Part shown: piece by piece, positions 6,562-13,897 of the stretch
Numbering within the stretch: position 1 is the stretch's first letter
Layout of the letters: every line of letters begins with the position of its first letter
DNA from: Methanoculleus sp. UBA208
GTDB taxonomy: Archaea; Halobacteriota; Methanomicrobia; Methanomicrobiales; Methanoculleaceae
DNA length: 17,263 nucleotides
Direction of reading: 5' to 3'
Assembly (NCBI RefSeq): GCF_002498065.1
Contig: NZ_DAFZ01000025.1
Coordinates: forward strand, 1 to 17,263
Position numbers and translations under genes: made by a program
Notes under the pieces: model-generated
The model's database searches: none
What the model was told of the DNA's origin: nothing
Seen by the model: only the letters and a program-made list of their open reading frames with translations

Positions 6562-7413
6562 ATGGGGAGAGACGGACACCACACACTCGCGAAGGCCGCA
6601 TTCCTGATCATCGTGGCGGCATGCCTCTTCTCGGTCGGCTACTCCGGGGGGGCGGATACGCCTCCCGACGACGCCAATAAGGTCGCCGAACCGCTTGCGG
6701 GGAGCGCATGGGATCTGATCGCGTTCCGTGCCGATAACGGTTCCATCGCCGCGCCCCTGCCCGGGGTGGAGCCGCTCATCGTCTTCGGCGAGAGCGGCAC
6801 GCTCTCGGGGTTCGCCGGGTGCAACCTCTACTCCGCCCCCTACCGGATCAACGGCTCCACAATCAAGGTGGAGCCGATAGAAGGCACGGAGGCCCACCCT
6901 GCGGCAGAGCAGGGCCTCGTGCAGCAGGAGAGCAGGTACCGGGAACTCCTCGTTGCGGCTGCCTCTTACAAGGTCGAGGACGACCGGCTGGTGCTCTCCG
7001 GGCCGTCGGGTAAGGACCTGCTCGTCTTTGAGCGGTCGGACCAGCCCGGGACCGTGCCGCTGCTTTCGACCGAATGGCGGCTGACCCACTACACCACCGG
7101 CGGCGGCAGCACCGTCGCGTCGCCGGTGCCCGGCACCAGCATCACCCTGGTCTTCGACGACGACGGCACGCTCTCGGGGTCCGCCGGGTGCAACGCCTAC
7201 TCGGCCCCGTACCGGGTCAACGAGACGGGCATTGGCGTGGAACGGATCATCGCGACGAAGGCCTCCTGCACCGAGCCCGCCGGCATCATGGAGCAGGAGC
7301 GCGCTTACCTGGACCTCCTCCGGTCGGCGGCGGGCTACCGGATCGTCGGGGATACGCTCGCGGTCATCGACGGCAACGGCAGGGCGATTCTCTTTTATGA
7401 GGCAGAGGGTTGA
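6562..7413 (+). CDS. Exported protein with two META domains, lipobox cysteine lost
   Basis: 283 residues from ATG 6562. This start aligns the signal sequence with that of the upstream paralogue; an in-frame ATG at 6520 would add a hydrophobic LFLLPPPILSL extension, and TTG 6553 is also possible. The layout matches the upstream protein: basic/polar start, hydrophobic stretch (12-26), META domain 1 (about 45-157) and META domain 2 (about 166-280). Where the paralogue has AAGC it has VGYSGG, with Tyr27 encoded by TAC (one base from TGC). An earlier VAAC (Cys21) might act as a lipobox instead. Domain 1 keeps SGFAGCN (Cys87) but has lost the second cysteine (EGTEAHPAAEQGL), whereas domain 2 keeps both (210 and 236). 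This suggests relaxed or changed function after duplication. Function is otherwise unknown. Confidence 0.83.
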   Translation: MGRDGHHTLAKAAFLIIVAACLFSVGYSGGADTPPDDANKVAEPLAGSAWDLIAFRADNGSIAAPLPGVEPLIVFGESGTLSGFAGCNLYSAPYRINGSTIKVEPIEGTEAHPAAEQGLVQQESRYRELLVAAASYKVEDDRLVLSGPSGKDLLVFERSDQPGTVPLLSTEWRLTHYTTGGGSTVASPVPGTSITLVFDDDGTLSGSAGCNAYSAPYRVNETGIGVERIIATKASCTEPAGIMEQERAYLDLLRSAAGYRIVGDTLAVIDGNGRAILFYEAEG

Positions 7414-7465
7414 TGTGGGGTTACCGGGACATTTCTCCGCTTCGAAATCTGCGGTAACAGCCCAT

Positions 7466-7552
7466 CCCTTCGCGATCTTCGCGTCTTCGCGTGAGAACCC
7501 ATGCAGGAGTAGCGATACAGCCTCGCGCGAAGCCGCGAAAGGCGCGAAGAAG
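7466..7552. repeat. Large TTCGCG-rich inverted repeat
   Basis: The left arm (7466-7496) carries TTCGCG three times, spaced 9 and 8 bases. The right arm (7521-7552), read on the other strand, carries TTCGCG three times with the same 9 and 8 spacing, and ends in the same GAG. The arms are imperfect complements of about 28 bases around a spacer of about 24. It resembles widely scattered intergenic palindromic repeats. No gene is supported between 7414 and 7708. Confidence 0.6.
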
Positions 7553-7619
7553 TGACTTCGATTGAAAAACATTCTCCAGAATTTGCTATTCGTATAAACC
7601 ATAGCGAACGGCTCTGGAT

Positions 7620-7669
7620 AACATCCTCAGATTAGCCCCGGATATTTTTGCTACGATGAGGAGGATGTT
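7620..7669. repeat. Nine-base inverted repeat, AACATCCTC / GAGGATGTT
   Basis: Perfect nine-base arms at 7620-7628 and 7661-7669 are separated by 32 bases that include GGATATTTTTGC. It lies between the convergent META and NTF2-like genes, so a role in transcript ends is possible but unproven. Confidence 0.35.
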
Positions 7670-7708
7670 GACCTTTGACGGGAGGCATTCTATAGACCCG
7701 AAAAAGAG

Positions 7709-8134
7709 TCACGCCGGATACAACCGCCCGGCCTCCTGGCCCTCTGCCGGGAGCGAGTAGTGCATCTGGGCAAAGACCCATGCATGGCCCGTCCCCCGGA
7801 GCACCGCTGTCAGCCGCCCGTTCAGGGTCTGCGATACCCCGTCGGCGACGATGTGGTAAGCCGTACCGGCCATGACCCACGCGACCGTTCCCTCGGCACC
7901 GATACGGATGTCGGAGAACTCAAGCGAGATCGTCTCCGCCTGCGAAAAGTCGCGCTCAAGCTGCCGGCGGTAAGCCTCCCTCCCGATCGCCTTCTCGTCG
8001 GCGCCGGTCCCGAAACCCCGGAAATCGGGGTCGGCGAGCGCCATTATGCCGCCGACATCCTTCCTTGCCGTAGCCTCCGCCATCCGCCGGAGCACCGCCA
8101 GGATCTGGTTCTGTGTCTGCTCGCTGACGCGCAT
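7709..8134 (-). CDS. NTF2/SnoaL-like fold protein
   Basis: 141 residues from ATG 8134, chosen because the N-terminal helix of the fold starts right after it (NQILAVLRRMAEATARKDVGGIMALADPDFRGFG). A longer form from GTG 8194 would overlap the moeA stop (GTGA) and add 20 basic residues; translational coupling makes that possible. The helix, then L-A-D-P-D-F, then alternating strands (ISLEFSDIRIGAEGTVAWVMAGTAYHIV, then GRLTAVLRGTGHAWVFAQMHYSLP) match the SnoaL-like/DUF4440-like branch of the NTF2 superfamily. These small cytosolic cone-shaped domains bind or isomerise small molecules; no specific substrate can be assigned. It is the last gene of the minus-strand cluster, and a T5 run follows its stop at once on the coding strand (7701-7705), probably ending transcription. 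Confidence 0.78.
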   Translation of the reverse strand: MRVSEQTQNQILAVLRRMAEATARKDVGGIMALADPDFRGFGTGADEKAIGREAYRRQLERDFSQAETISLEFSDIRIGAEGTVAWVMAGTAYHIVADGVSQTLNGRLTAVLRGTGHAWVFAQMHYSLPAEGQEAGRLYPA

Positions 8135-8190
8135 GAGGAGTACTCTCGCTGAAAGGAAGATGTTCTTTTCGCGTATGCGTGCCGCGCGCG

Positions 8191-9966
8191 TCACGTGGGG
8201 TTTCGTCCCCTCTCTGCCGGATCGGGATTCGCGCGGAACTCAGGCGACCGGACGATCCGGATAAGGGCTGCGACCCCGTCGTCCGCAGCAAGCTCCTCCC
8301 GGACCACCAGATCGCACGACTCGTAGCCGAGCGGGGTGAACCGGAGCCCCGCCTCCCGCGCCTCACGGGCCGGGCAGACCCTCGCGTCCGCACATCCGGT
8401 GGGGTGATCGGCATCGATGCCCTGCCGGTCCAGCCATGCATCGAGGAGGATCCGCGCCGCCGTATCTTTCGGGCGGTTGACGAACCGCAACGACGCAAGG
8501 CTCTCGGTGTCGAGGTCGCCGGCCGAGGCAACCCCGAGTTCCGTCCGGGCAATCTGCACCCGCAGGAGGTCCACATCCGGCAGGTACCGGAGCACCTGGT
8601 CGTTCCAGGCCGTTTCAGTCTCCGGGAGAGCAACCGTTGCCGCGTGGCAGGTGTTCGCCCGCAGGGCCAGCACCGCCTCCATCGTCGAGGCGTTGCAGCA
8701 GTGGAGCAGGTAGCCGGTCTCCGAGAGGCAATTTCCGAGTTCGCCGAGAGCAGGATCGCGCCGGCCGACACAGATAAGCGTGCGGGCGATAGAGGCCGGC
8801 GGGACGGTGAGCCGGACGCGCACCTCCTCACCCGCCTCGATCCCCTCACGAGCGGCGGGGATGTGGAGGTAGCCGTTCGCCCGGACTACCGCCATCTGGA
8901 TACCGCCGCCCCGGGGATGCGGTGTCGCCCAGCAGGTGCCGGACACCTGCCCGACCGAGACCGGGACGAACTCGTCGAACCCGAGATCGGACGCCAGTCT
9001 CCTTGATAACCGGACGTCCAGCTCCCCGCCCGGGAGCGGCGAGAGCCCCCACCACGCGAGCAGGTTCCCGGCAACCTCGCGAAGGACCGTCTGTGCGGCG
9101 ACGGGATACCCCGGCATCCCGAGAACCGGCTTGCCGTCGACGTTCGCGAGCAGCACCGGTTTTCCCGGCCTGACCGCGATGCCGTGGAAGACGATCTCCC
9201 CGAGCGCGCCGACGACATCCCGGGAGAAGTCACGGGTGCCGGCCGACGAACCTGCCGAGAGGATGACGAGATCGTTCTCGCCGACCGCCTTCTGCACCGC
9301 CTCCCGGATCAGGTCCGGGTCGTCGGGGACGATCCCGTAACGGCGGCAGGTCGCCCCCGTCCGGGTGAGATAAGCCTCCGCCATGAGAGTGTTCGTCTCG
9401 ATCGTCTGGCCGGGCGCGGGCGCTACACCGAGCGGGACGAGGTCGCTCCCCGTCGGGACGATGCCGACCCGGACCGACCGCACGCGCACCCGGGCTATCC
9501 CGTAAGTCGCGAGCGCGCCGATATCGAACGGCCGGACACGGTGGCCTTTCGGGAGGACGAGCTCGCCGGCACGGATATCCTCTCCGGCACGTCGGACGTG
9601 CTGCCCGTACGCGACGGACTTCCGGATCAGGGGTATGCCGCCGTCGTCCCAGGTATCCTCGATCATGACGACGGCGTCAAATGACTGCGGGAGCACCTCG
9701 CCGGTATTGACGCGGGCACACTCAAGAAGAGGCAGCGGCCGCTGGTCTTGCGCCCCGAGTGTATCCCCGCTCTTCACTGCGTAGCCGTCGAACTTCGCAA
9801 TATCGGCACCGGGAATAGAACACTCTGCATACAGGGGCTCGGCCGTCACCCTGCCGACTGCGAGATGCAACGGCACGGTCTCGACATGGTCCCCGGGGGG
9901 AAACGCCTGCCGCATAACCGCGAGCGCTTCTGCGAGCGGCGTAAGGTTCAGGTACCGGCGTGGCAT
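8191..9966 (-). CDS. moeA: Molybdopterin molybdenumtransferase MoeA with C-terminal PBP-like domain
   Basis: 591 residues from ATG 9966, which has GGAG eight bases upstream. ATG 9990 overlaps the previous stop as ATGA and would add eight residues (MITPGVKS). Residues 1-390 are MoeA: PGADIAKFDGYAV (52-64), NTGE, the MPT-binding PTGSDLVPLG (171-180), SAGSSAGTRDF (237-247), VRPGKPVLL and GMPGYPVAA (283-291), and the C-terminal barrel to about 388. MoeA inserts molybdate into adenylylated molybdopterin, the step needed for formate and formylmethanofuran dehydrogenases. Residues 393-575 look like the molybdate-binding-protein-like domain (PF12727 type) often fused to archaeal MoeA: RFVNRPKDTAARILLDAWL and GLRFTPLGYESCDLVV. 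The usual GS..GL and GTR ligand-loop motifs are altered (NASTMEAVLAL, TAAR), so ligand binding is uncertain. Confidence 0.93.
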   Translation of the reverse strand: MPRRYLNLTPLAEALAVMRQAFPPGDHVETVPLHLAVGRVTAEPLYAECSIPGADIAKFDGYAVKSGDTLGAQDQRPLPLLECARVNTGEVLPQSFDAVVMIEDTWDDGGIPLIRKSVAYGQHVRRAGEDIRAGELVLPKGHRVRPFDIGALATYGIARVRVRSVRVGIVPTGSDLVPLGVAPAPGQTIETNTLMAEAYLTRTGATCRRYGIVPDDPDLIREAVQKAVGENDLVILSAGSSAGTRDFSRDVVGALGEIVFHGIAVRPGKPVLLANVDGKPVLGMPGYPVAAQTVLREVAGNLLAWWGLSPLPGGELDVRLSRRLASDLGFDEFVPVSVGQVSGTCWATPHPRGGGIQMAVVRANGYLHIPAAREGIEAGEEVRVRLTVPPASIARTLICVGRRDPALGELGNCLSETGYLLHCCNASTMEAVLALRANTCHAATVALPETETAWNDQVLRYLPDVDLLRVQIARTELGVASAGDLDTESLASLRFVNRPKDTAARILLDAWLDRQGIDADHPTGCADARVCPAREAREAGLRFTPLGYESCDLVVREELAADDGVAALIRIVRSPEFRANPDPAERGRNPT

Positions 9967-9986
9967 GCTCTTGACTCCAGGGGTAA

Positions 9987-10808
9987 TCATTTCTCCATCG
10001 ATTGCGCCGGAGAGCGGACCTTGCAGTCGAAGAGCGACGTCTCGCCGGCCGCAAGGATCGTATCAACGCTCTCCGGGACGATCCGGAGACAGAAGACCGC
10101 CTCCTCCCGCGGGCCGGCAACGGCGTAGCGGGTCCCTCCCTGACACTCCAGCCGGCGGTTTCCCGGGCGCGCGCCGGTGATCCCGATGAGCGCGTCGGCG
10201 ATGCAGGGGTCGGCGCCGAGCGTGACCGAGACCTGCGGCACCGAGAGGTCGCGCTCGAGGATACGCGTCGCCGCCTCCGCGATCCGCACCGCGACCGCCA
10301 CGCCCGGACAGAATTCCCCGTGATAGTTCACGGCCTCGCGGATGAGGCTCGCCCGGTATTCGCCGGGGCTCATCTTCCGGATCTTTTCCGTCCGGTCGTG
10401 GCCGGTCGCGGAGAAGACGCAGTCCCATCCCGTCTGGTAGGGCTTGAGGTCGATCACCGGCGTCCCGTCGATCAGGTCCACGTTCGCGAGCGTGAGAAAC
10501 CGCCCGTCCCGCACGCCGCGCAGCCGCACCACCGAGACGGAGAGGGGGTTCGGCCTTGCCGGAGAGCGGAGGGAGAAGACGCCCTTCTCCGGGAGGTCGC
10601 CCGAGACCTTCCGGGCCACCGCCTTCAGGACTCCCCGGTCAGCCTCATGGAGCCAGCAGGCGAGGATCAGGTGCGAGTTCTCCTCGATGCCGAGGAGCGC
10701 CCCGGCGTAGTCCGGAAAGACCTCGATCTCGGCGTCGATGCCCTGGACCGGCATATCGCTGCGGGAGCGGATGCTTGAGTGCACGAGCCCGATAGGGAAG
10801 AGTTCCAT
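9987..10808 (-). CDS. Fusion of TrmO/TsaA-like tRNA methyltransferase and FmdE domain
   Basis: 273 residues from ATG 10808, where the family start MELFPIGLVHSS begins. Residues 1-150 are the TrmO (TsaA, UPF0066) beta-barrel: GVFSLRSPARPNPLSVS (76-92; usually GVFATRSPxRPNPIGLS) and DLIDGTPVIDLKPY (111-124). TrmO uses S-adenosylmethionine to N6-methylate t6A37 in threonine tRNAs. Residues 155-245 are an FmdE domain: YHGEFCPGVAVAVRI (His163, Cys168), GADPCIADALIGITGARPGNRRL (198-220) and GGTRYAV. FmdE is encoded with molybdenum formylmethanofuran dehydrogenase in methanogens; its job is unclear. The gene ends ATGGAGAAATGA, coupled to moeA. The cofactor context suggests it may act on metal or pterin chemistry rather than tRNA, but that is inference. 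A GTATATC box 26 bases before the ATG may give it its own promoter. Confidence 0.87.
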   Translation of the reverse strand: MELFPIGLVHSSIRSRSDMPVQGIDAEIEVFPDYAGALLGIEENSHLILACWLHEADRGVLKAVARKVSGDLPEKGVFSLRSPARPNPLSVSVVRLRGVRDGRFLTLANVDLIDGTPVIDLKPYQTGWDCVFSATGHDRTEKIRKMSPGEYRASLIREAVNYHGEFCPGVAVAVRIAEAATRILERDLSVPQVSVTLGADPCIADALIGITGARPGNRRLECQGGTRYAVAGPREEAVFCLRIVPESVDTILAAGETSLFDCKVRSPAQSMEK

Positions 10809-10830
10809 GCGGTGCCTTCTGTGTTGACGG

Positions 10831-10837
10831 GATATAC
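10831..10837 (-). promoter_or_regulatory. TATA-like box for the TrmO-FmdE gene
   Basis: GTATATC on the minus strand is centred 26 bases before ATG 10808, just after the strong hairpin at 10839-10860. This suggests an internal leaderless promoter. Confidence 0.4.
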
Positions 10838-10838
10838 G

Positions 10839-10860
10839 CTCTCCCCCGGAGGGGGGAGAG
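10839..10860. terminator. Strong GC hairpin between the two FmdE-family genes
   Basis: CTCTCCCCC (10839-10847) and GGGGGAGAG (10852-10860) form a perfect nine-base stem with a four-base loop, starting 11 bases past the FmdE stop on the minus strand. There is no T run, so it may act in termination, pausing or mRNA end protection. Confidence 0.4.
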
Positions 10861-10870
10861 GGAGACATCT

Positions 10871-11512
10871 TCAGTACGCCGTCTTCTCGTAGTAGGACTG
10901 GGACCGGCAGTCTGCGCAGGCCCCGCTGACGAGCATGTTGTCGGGAACCATCTCGCCGCAGATGGAACAGATTGCAGACCTCCAGGGCCATTTCTGGGGC
11001 ACCTTTACCCGCACCCTCTCGTACGAGAGCATATCGCGCCCTGCATCGATGATCTCGTCGATCAGCGCGATGCCCCGGGTTCTCGGGTCGAAGAGCGGGT
11101 CTTTGGTGTACCACAGGGCGAACGTCGGATACCGTCTGATCTTCTCGCCGTCGACGAAGACCCGGATCCCGTTCACGTACGGGGCTTCGGCCGGCCCGTT
11201 CATGGTGACGGCGAACTTCCCGATCGGGATCACCCGGAGGCGGTGGTTGCCGGTCGTGCAGTGGGCGATCACCTGCAGGGGGTCGGGCAGGCACTTCGTG
11301 GTCTCGCAGACGGCGTAGATCTTCTCGCCTTCGGTAGGGGCCAGGAGTTCCAGTGCATAATCCACCATAAAGACCCCGACCAGGAGCCCGGGGGCCGCGA
11401 AGGTGTGAAAGTCGATACATCTCCGGAAGTAGTCGATTAATGCCGGAGCAGAGCCTCTGGACTTGAGCCGGGCCTCGATATCATCCCAGGTGTGATTCAG
11501 TCTCGGTTGCAC
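10871..11512 (-). CDS. FmdE-family protein with C-terminal zinc finger
   Basis: 213 residues from GTG 11512. A TTG at 11530 would add six residues, but the TATA-like AAATATTTT at 11541-11549 places the transcript start near 11518, favouring GTG. Residues 33-105 match the FmdE core (IDFHTFAAPGLLVGVFMVDYA, then CLPDPLQVIAHCTTGNHRL and GKFAVT). The family's HGHxCPG is here FHTFAAPG: His36 is kept but the first cysteine is replaced by Ala. Cys85 in AHCTTGN and Cys74 remain. The C-terminus has a CxxC...CxxC finger (182, 185, 199, 202), as in full-length FmdE. FmdE genes accompany molybdenum formylmethanofuran dehydrogenase in methanogens, but the function is not settled. It is transcribed away from fdhA and shares the intergenic control region with it. 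Confidence 0.85.
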   Translation of the reverse strand: MQPRLNHTWDDIEARLKSRGSAPALIDYFRRCIDFHTFAAPGLLVGVFMVDYALELLAPTEGEKIYAVCETTKCLPDPLQVIAHCTTGNHRLRVIPIGKFAVTMNGPAEAPYVNGIRVFVDGEKIRRYPTFALWYTKDPLFDPRTRGIALIDEIIDAGRDMLSYERVRVKVPQKWPWRSAICSICGEMVPDNMLVSGACADCRSQSYYEKTAY

Positions 11513-11540
11513 GGAAGAGTATTTGATCAAGGTTAGTTGT

Positions 11541-11549
11541 AAATATTTT
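11541..11549 (-). promoter_or_regulatory. TATA-like box for the FmdE-family gene
   Basis: On the minus strand the sequence reads CCAAAATATTTACAAC. Its centre is about 33 bases before GTG 11512, so transcription should start near 11518. This argues against the TTG start at 11530. Confidence 0.45.
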
Positions 11550-11731
11550 GGATAAGTAAATTGAATTTAATTTACCCAAACCTGGCAGATACGGCATATT
11601 ACCAACCAGGTATCGTATAATCGCATAATAAAAGACATCATGGCGATTACTCGGCATGCAGAGGATGAGAGATTATAAAGATGAATTATACAACCTAAAC
11701 TAATTGCTAGTGTTAAAATAGTAAGTTTAAA

Positions 11732-11739
11732 TTTATATA
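11732..11739 (+). promoter_or_regulatory. TATA box of fdhA
   Basis: AAATTTATATAC is the best TATA/BRE match in the window and stands in an AT-rich stretch (11530-11760). Transcription would start near 11760, giving an fdhA leader of about 70 bases, unlike the leaderless genes elsewhere. Confidence 0.6.
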
Positions 11740-11764
11740 CTACCGGGTCGAGTAAACCTATTGT

Positions 11765-11793
11765 AAGCATGTCCGTCCTTTCCTGACATGCTT
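11765..11793 (+). promoter_or_regulatory. Perfect inverted repeat/hairpin in the fdhA leader
   Basis: AAGCATGTC (11765-11773) and GACATGCTT (11785-11793) are perfect nine-base arms around an 11-base pyrimidine-rich loop. It lies just after the predicted transcript start and ends 38 bases before the fdhA ATG. It could be an operator for a dimeric repressor (arm centres 20 bases apart, two helical turns) or an RNA hairpin. Confidence 0.55.
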
Positions 11794-11831
11794 GGCAACC
11801 GACGTTGAACGCAACAATCGGGAGAATGTGA

Positions 11832-13897
11832 ATGACAGAAACCAATGGAAAGTTACGCTACGTTCCGACGACCTGTCCGTACTGCGGCGTAGGGTGCGGG
11901 CTCAACCTCGTGGTGAACGACGGCAAACTCGTAGGGGTAGAACCCCTGAAGAGAACCCCGGTGAACGAGGGAAAACTCTGCCCCAAGGGTGCCACCTGCT
12001 GGGAGTTCGTGCAGAGCCCCGACCGGCTGACAAAGCCCCTTATCAAGAAGAACGGCGAGTTCGAGGAAGCGACCTGGGACGAGGCGCTCGATCTCGTCGC
12101 CTCGAAGTTCAAGGAGACCCACGAGAAATACGGGCCGAAATCCCTCGGCTTCCAGGTCTCGTGCCGGACCCCGAACGAAGAGTGCTATATCATGCAGAAA
12201 CTCGCGCGGGTGGCCTTTAAGACCAACAACATCGACAACTGCGCGCGGATCTGCCACGGACCTTCCGTCGCGGGGCTTTCGCTCTCGTTCGGCTCCGGTG
12301 CCGCGACGAACCCCTTCGAGGACGTCCTGAACGCCGATGTCATCTTCCTGATCGGGTCGAACCCCATTGAGGCCCACCCGCTCGCCGGGCGCCGGCTTGT
12401 CCAGGCAAAGAAGGCTGGCAAGAAGATCATCGTCTGCGACCCGCGCTACACGCCCACGGCGCGCCTGGCCGATGAGTACGTCCGCTACAACCCTTCGACG
12501 AACATTGCCCTGATCAACTCGATCATGTACTGGATCATCCAGCAGGATCTCCATGACAAGGAGTTCATCGAGAAGAGGACGGTGGGATTCGAAGACCTGA
12601 AGAAGACCGTGGAAGACTACGCGGACGTTGAGTCGATCACCGGCGTCCCCACCGAGAGGATCAAGGAGATCGCCCGGATTTACGCCGGCGCCAAGAGCGC
12701 GGTGATCATCTACTGCCTCGGCATCACGGAGCTCACGACCGGCACGGACAACGTCCGGTCGCTCGGGAACCTCTCGATGCTCACGGGCAACGTGGGCAGG
12801 CCCGGCACCGGCGTCAACCCGCTTCGCGGCCAGAACAACGTCCAGGGCGCCTGCGACATGGGTGCCTACCCGAACGTCTTCTCCGGCTACCAGAAGTGCG
12901 AGGACGACACCATCCGCAAGCGCATGGAGGAACTCTGGGGCGTCACCGGGCTTGAAAGCGAGTACGGCGCGACGCTGACGGAGCAGATCACCCAGTGCGG
13001 CGACCCGATAAGAGCGATGTACATCTTCGCGCTGAACCCGGTCGTCTCCTACCCCGACTCGAACCACGTCATGCGGTCGCTCGAGAAACTCGACTTCCTG
13101 GTCGTGCAGGACATCTTCATGACCGAGACGGCGAAATACGCCGACGTAATCCTGCCCGGGCATCCTTCGCCGAGAAGGACGGGACGTTCACCAGCGGCGA
13201 GCGGCGCATCAACCGTGTAAGGAAAGCCGTGGAGCCCCCGGGCGATGCAAAGGAAGACTGGCAGATCTTCGTGGATCTCGCCCACAAACTCGGCCTCCAG
13301 GGCTTTGACTTCAACTCGCCGGAGGATATCTGGAACGACGTACGGCGGGTCACCCCGTCGATGTCCGGCATCTCCTACGCAAGGATGGAGAAGCCAGAGT
13401 CCGTGCACTGGCCCTGCCCGTCAGAGGACCACCCCGGAACGCCGATCCTGCACCGCGAGAAGTTCGCATCGGCCGACGGCCTCGGTCACTTCTTCGGTCT
13501 CGAGCACCGGCCGCCCGCGGAGGTCGCCGACACCGAGTATCCGTTCACCCTGATGACCGGACGTCTGCTCTTCCACTACCACACCCGGACCCAGACCGGC
13601 CGGGCGGAGCTCCTCCACCACGAGGTGCCCGCAGGCTACGTCCAGATCAACAGCGAGGATGCCGCGCGTCTGAAGATCCAGAACGGCGAGAAGATCAAAC
13701 TCACCAGCAGGCGCGGCGAGGTCGAGACCATCGCGAAGGTGACCGATGAGGTCGCACCCGGCGTTCTGATGATGACGATGCACTTCGGGGATGCGGCCGC
13801 GAACATGCTGACGAACACCGCTCTCGACCCGCTCTCCAAGATGCCGGAGTTGAAGCACAGTGCTGTGAAGGTCGAGAAGATCACGGGGGTGCAGTAA
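11832..13897 (+). CDS. fdhA: Formate dehydrogenase alpha subunit, interrupted by an apparent one-base deletion
   Basis: ATG 11832 has GGGAG seven bases upstream. The first frame runs to a stop at 13220 (462 codons) but leaves the family sequence after ADVILPG (13160). The family sequence resumes in another frame at 13163 (SFAEKDGTFTSGERR) and runs to 13897. Restoring one G at 13158-13160 gives an uninterrupted protein of about 688 residues, normal for methanogen FdhA. The N-terminal [4Fe-4S] ligands are Cys15, 18, 22 and 50. The molybdenum/tungsten ligand is Cys141 in CARICHGPS, where E. coli FdhF has selenocysteine, followed by His142. FdhA oxidises formate to CO2 on a bis-MGD cofactor in the cytosol and feeds electrons to FdhB. 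No slippery heptamer sits in frame at the break, so programmed shifting is unlikely; a sequencing or assembly error is the simplest reading, a true mutation the alternative. fdhB follows directly. Confidence 0.93.

Noticed and set aside
11567..11845. A 92-codon minus-strand frame with hydrophobic segments in the fdhA promoter region
   Set aside because: It overlaps the fdhA TATA box, leader and start codon, and has no ribosome-binding site or family match. The AT-rich DNA makes hydrophobic codons by chance.
11853..13163. A 436-codon minus-strand frame inside fdhA
   Set aside because: It is entirely antisense to the conserved FdhA frame, with biased Arg/Val/Asp/Gly composition and no domain.
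13152..13170. Programmed -1 frameshift in fdhA
   Set aside because: A -1 slip would give the right junction (GCA), but the in-frame codons CCC GGG do not form an X-XXY-YYZ slippery site, and no such recoding is known for FdhA. A missing base is simpler.
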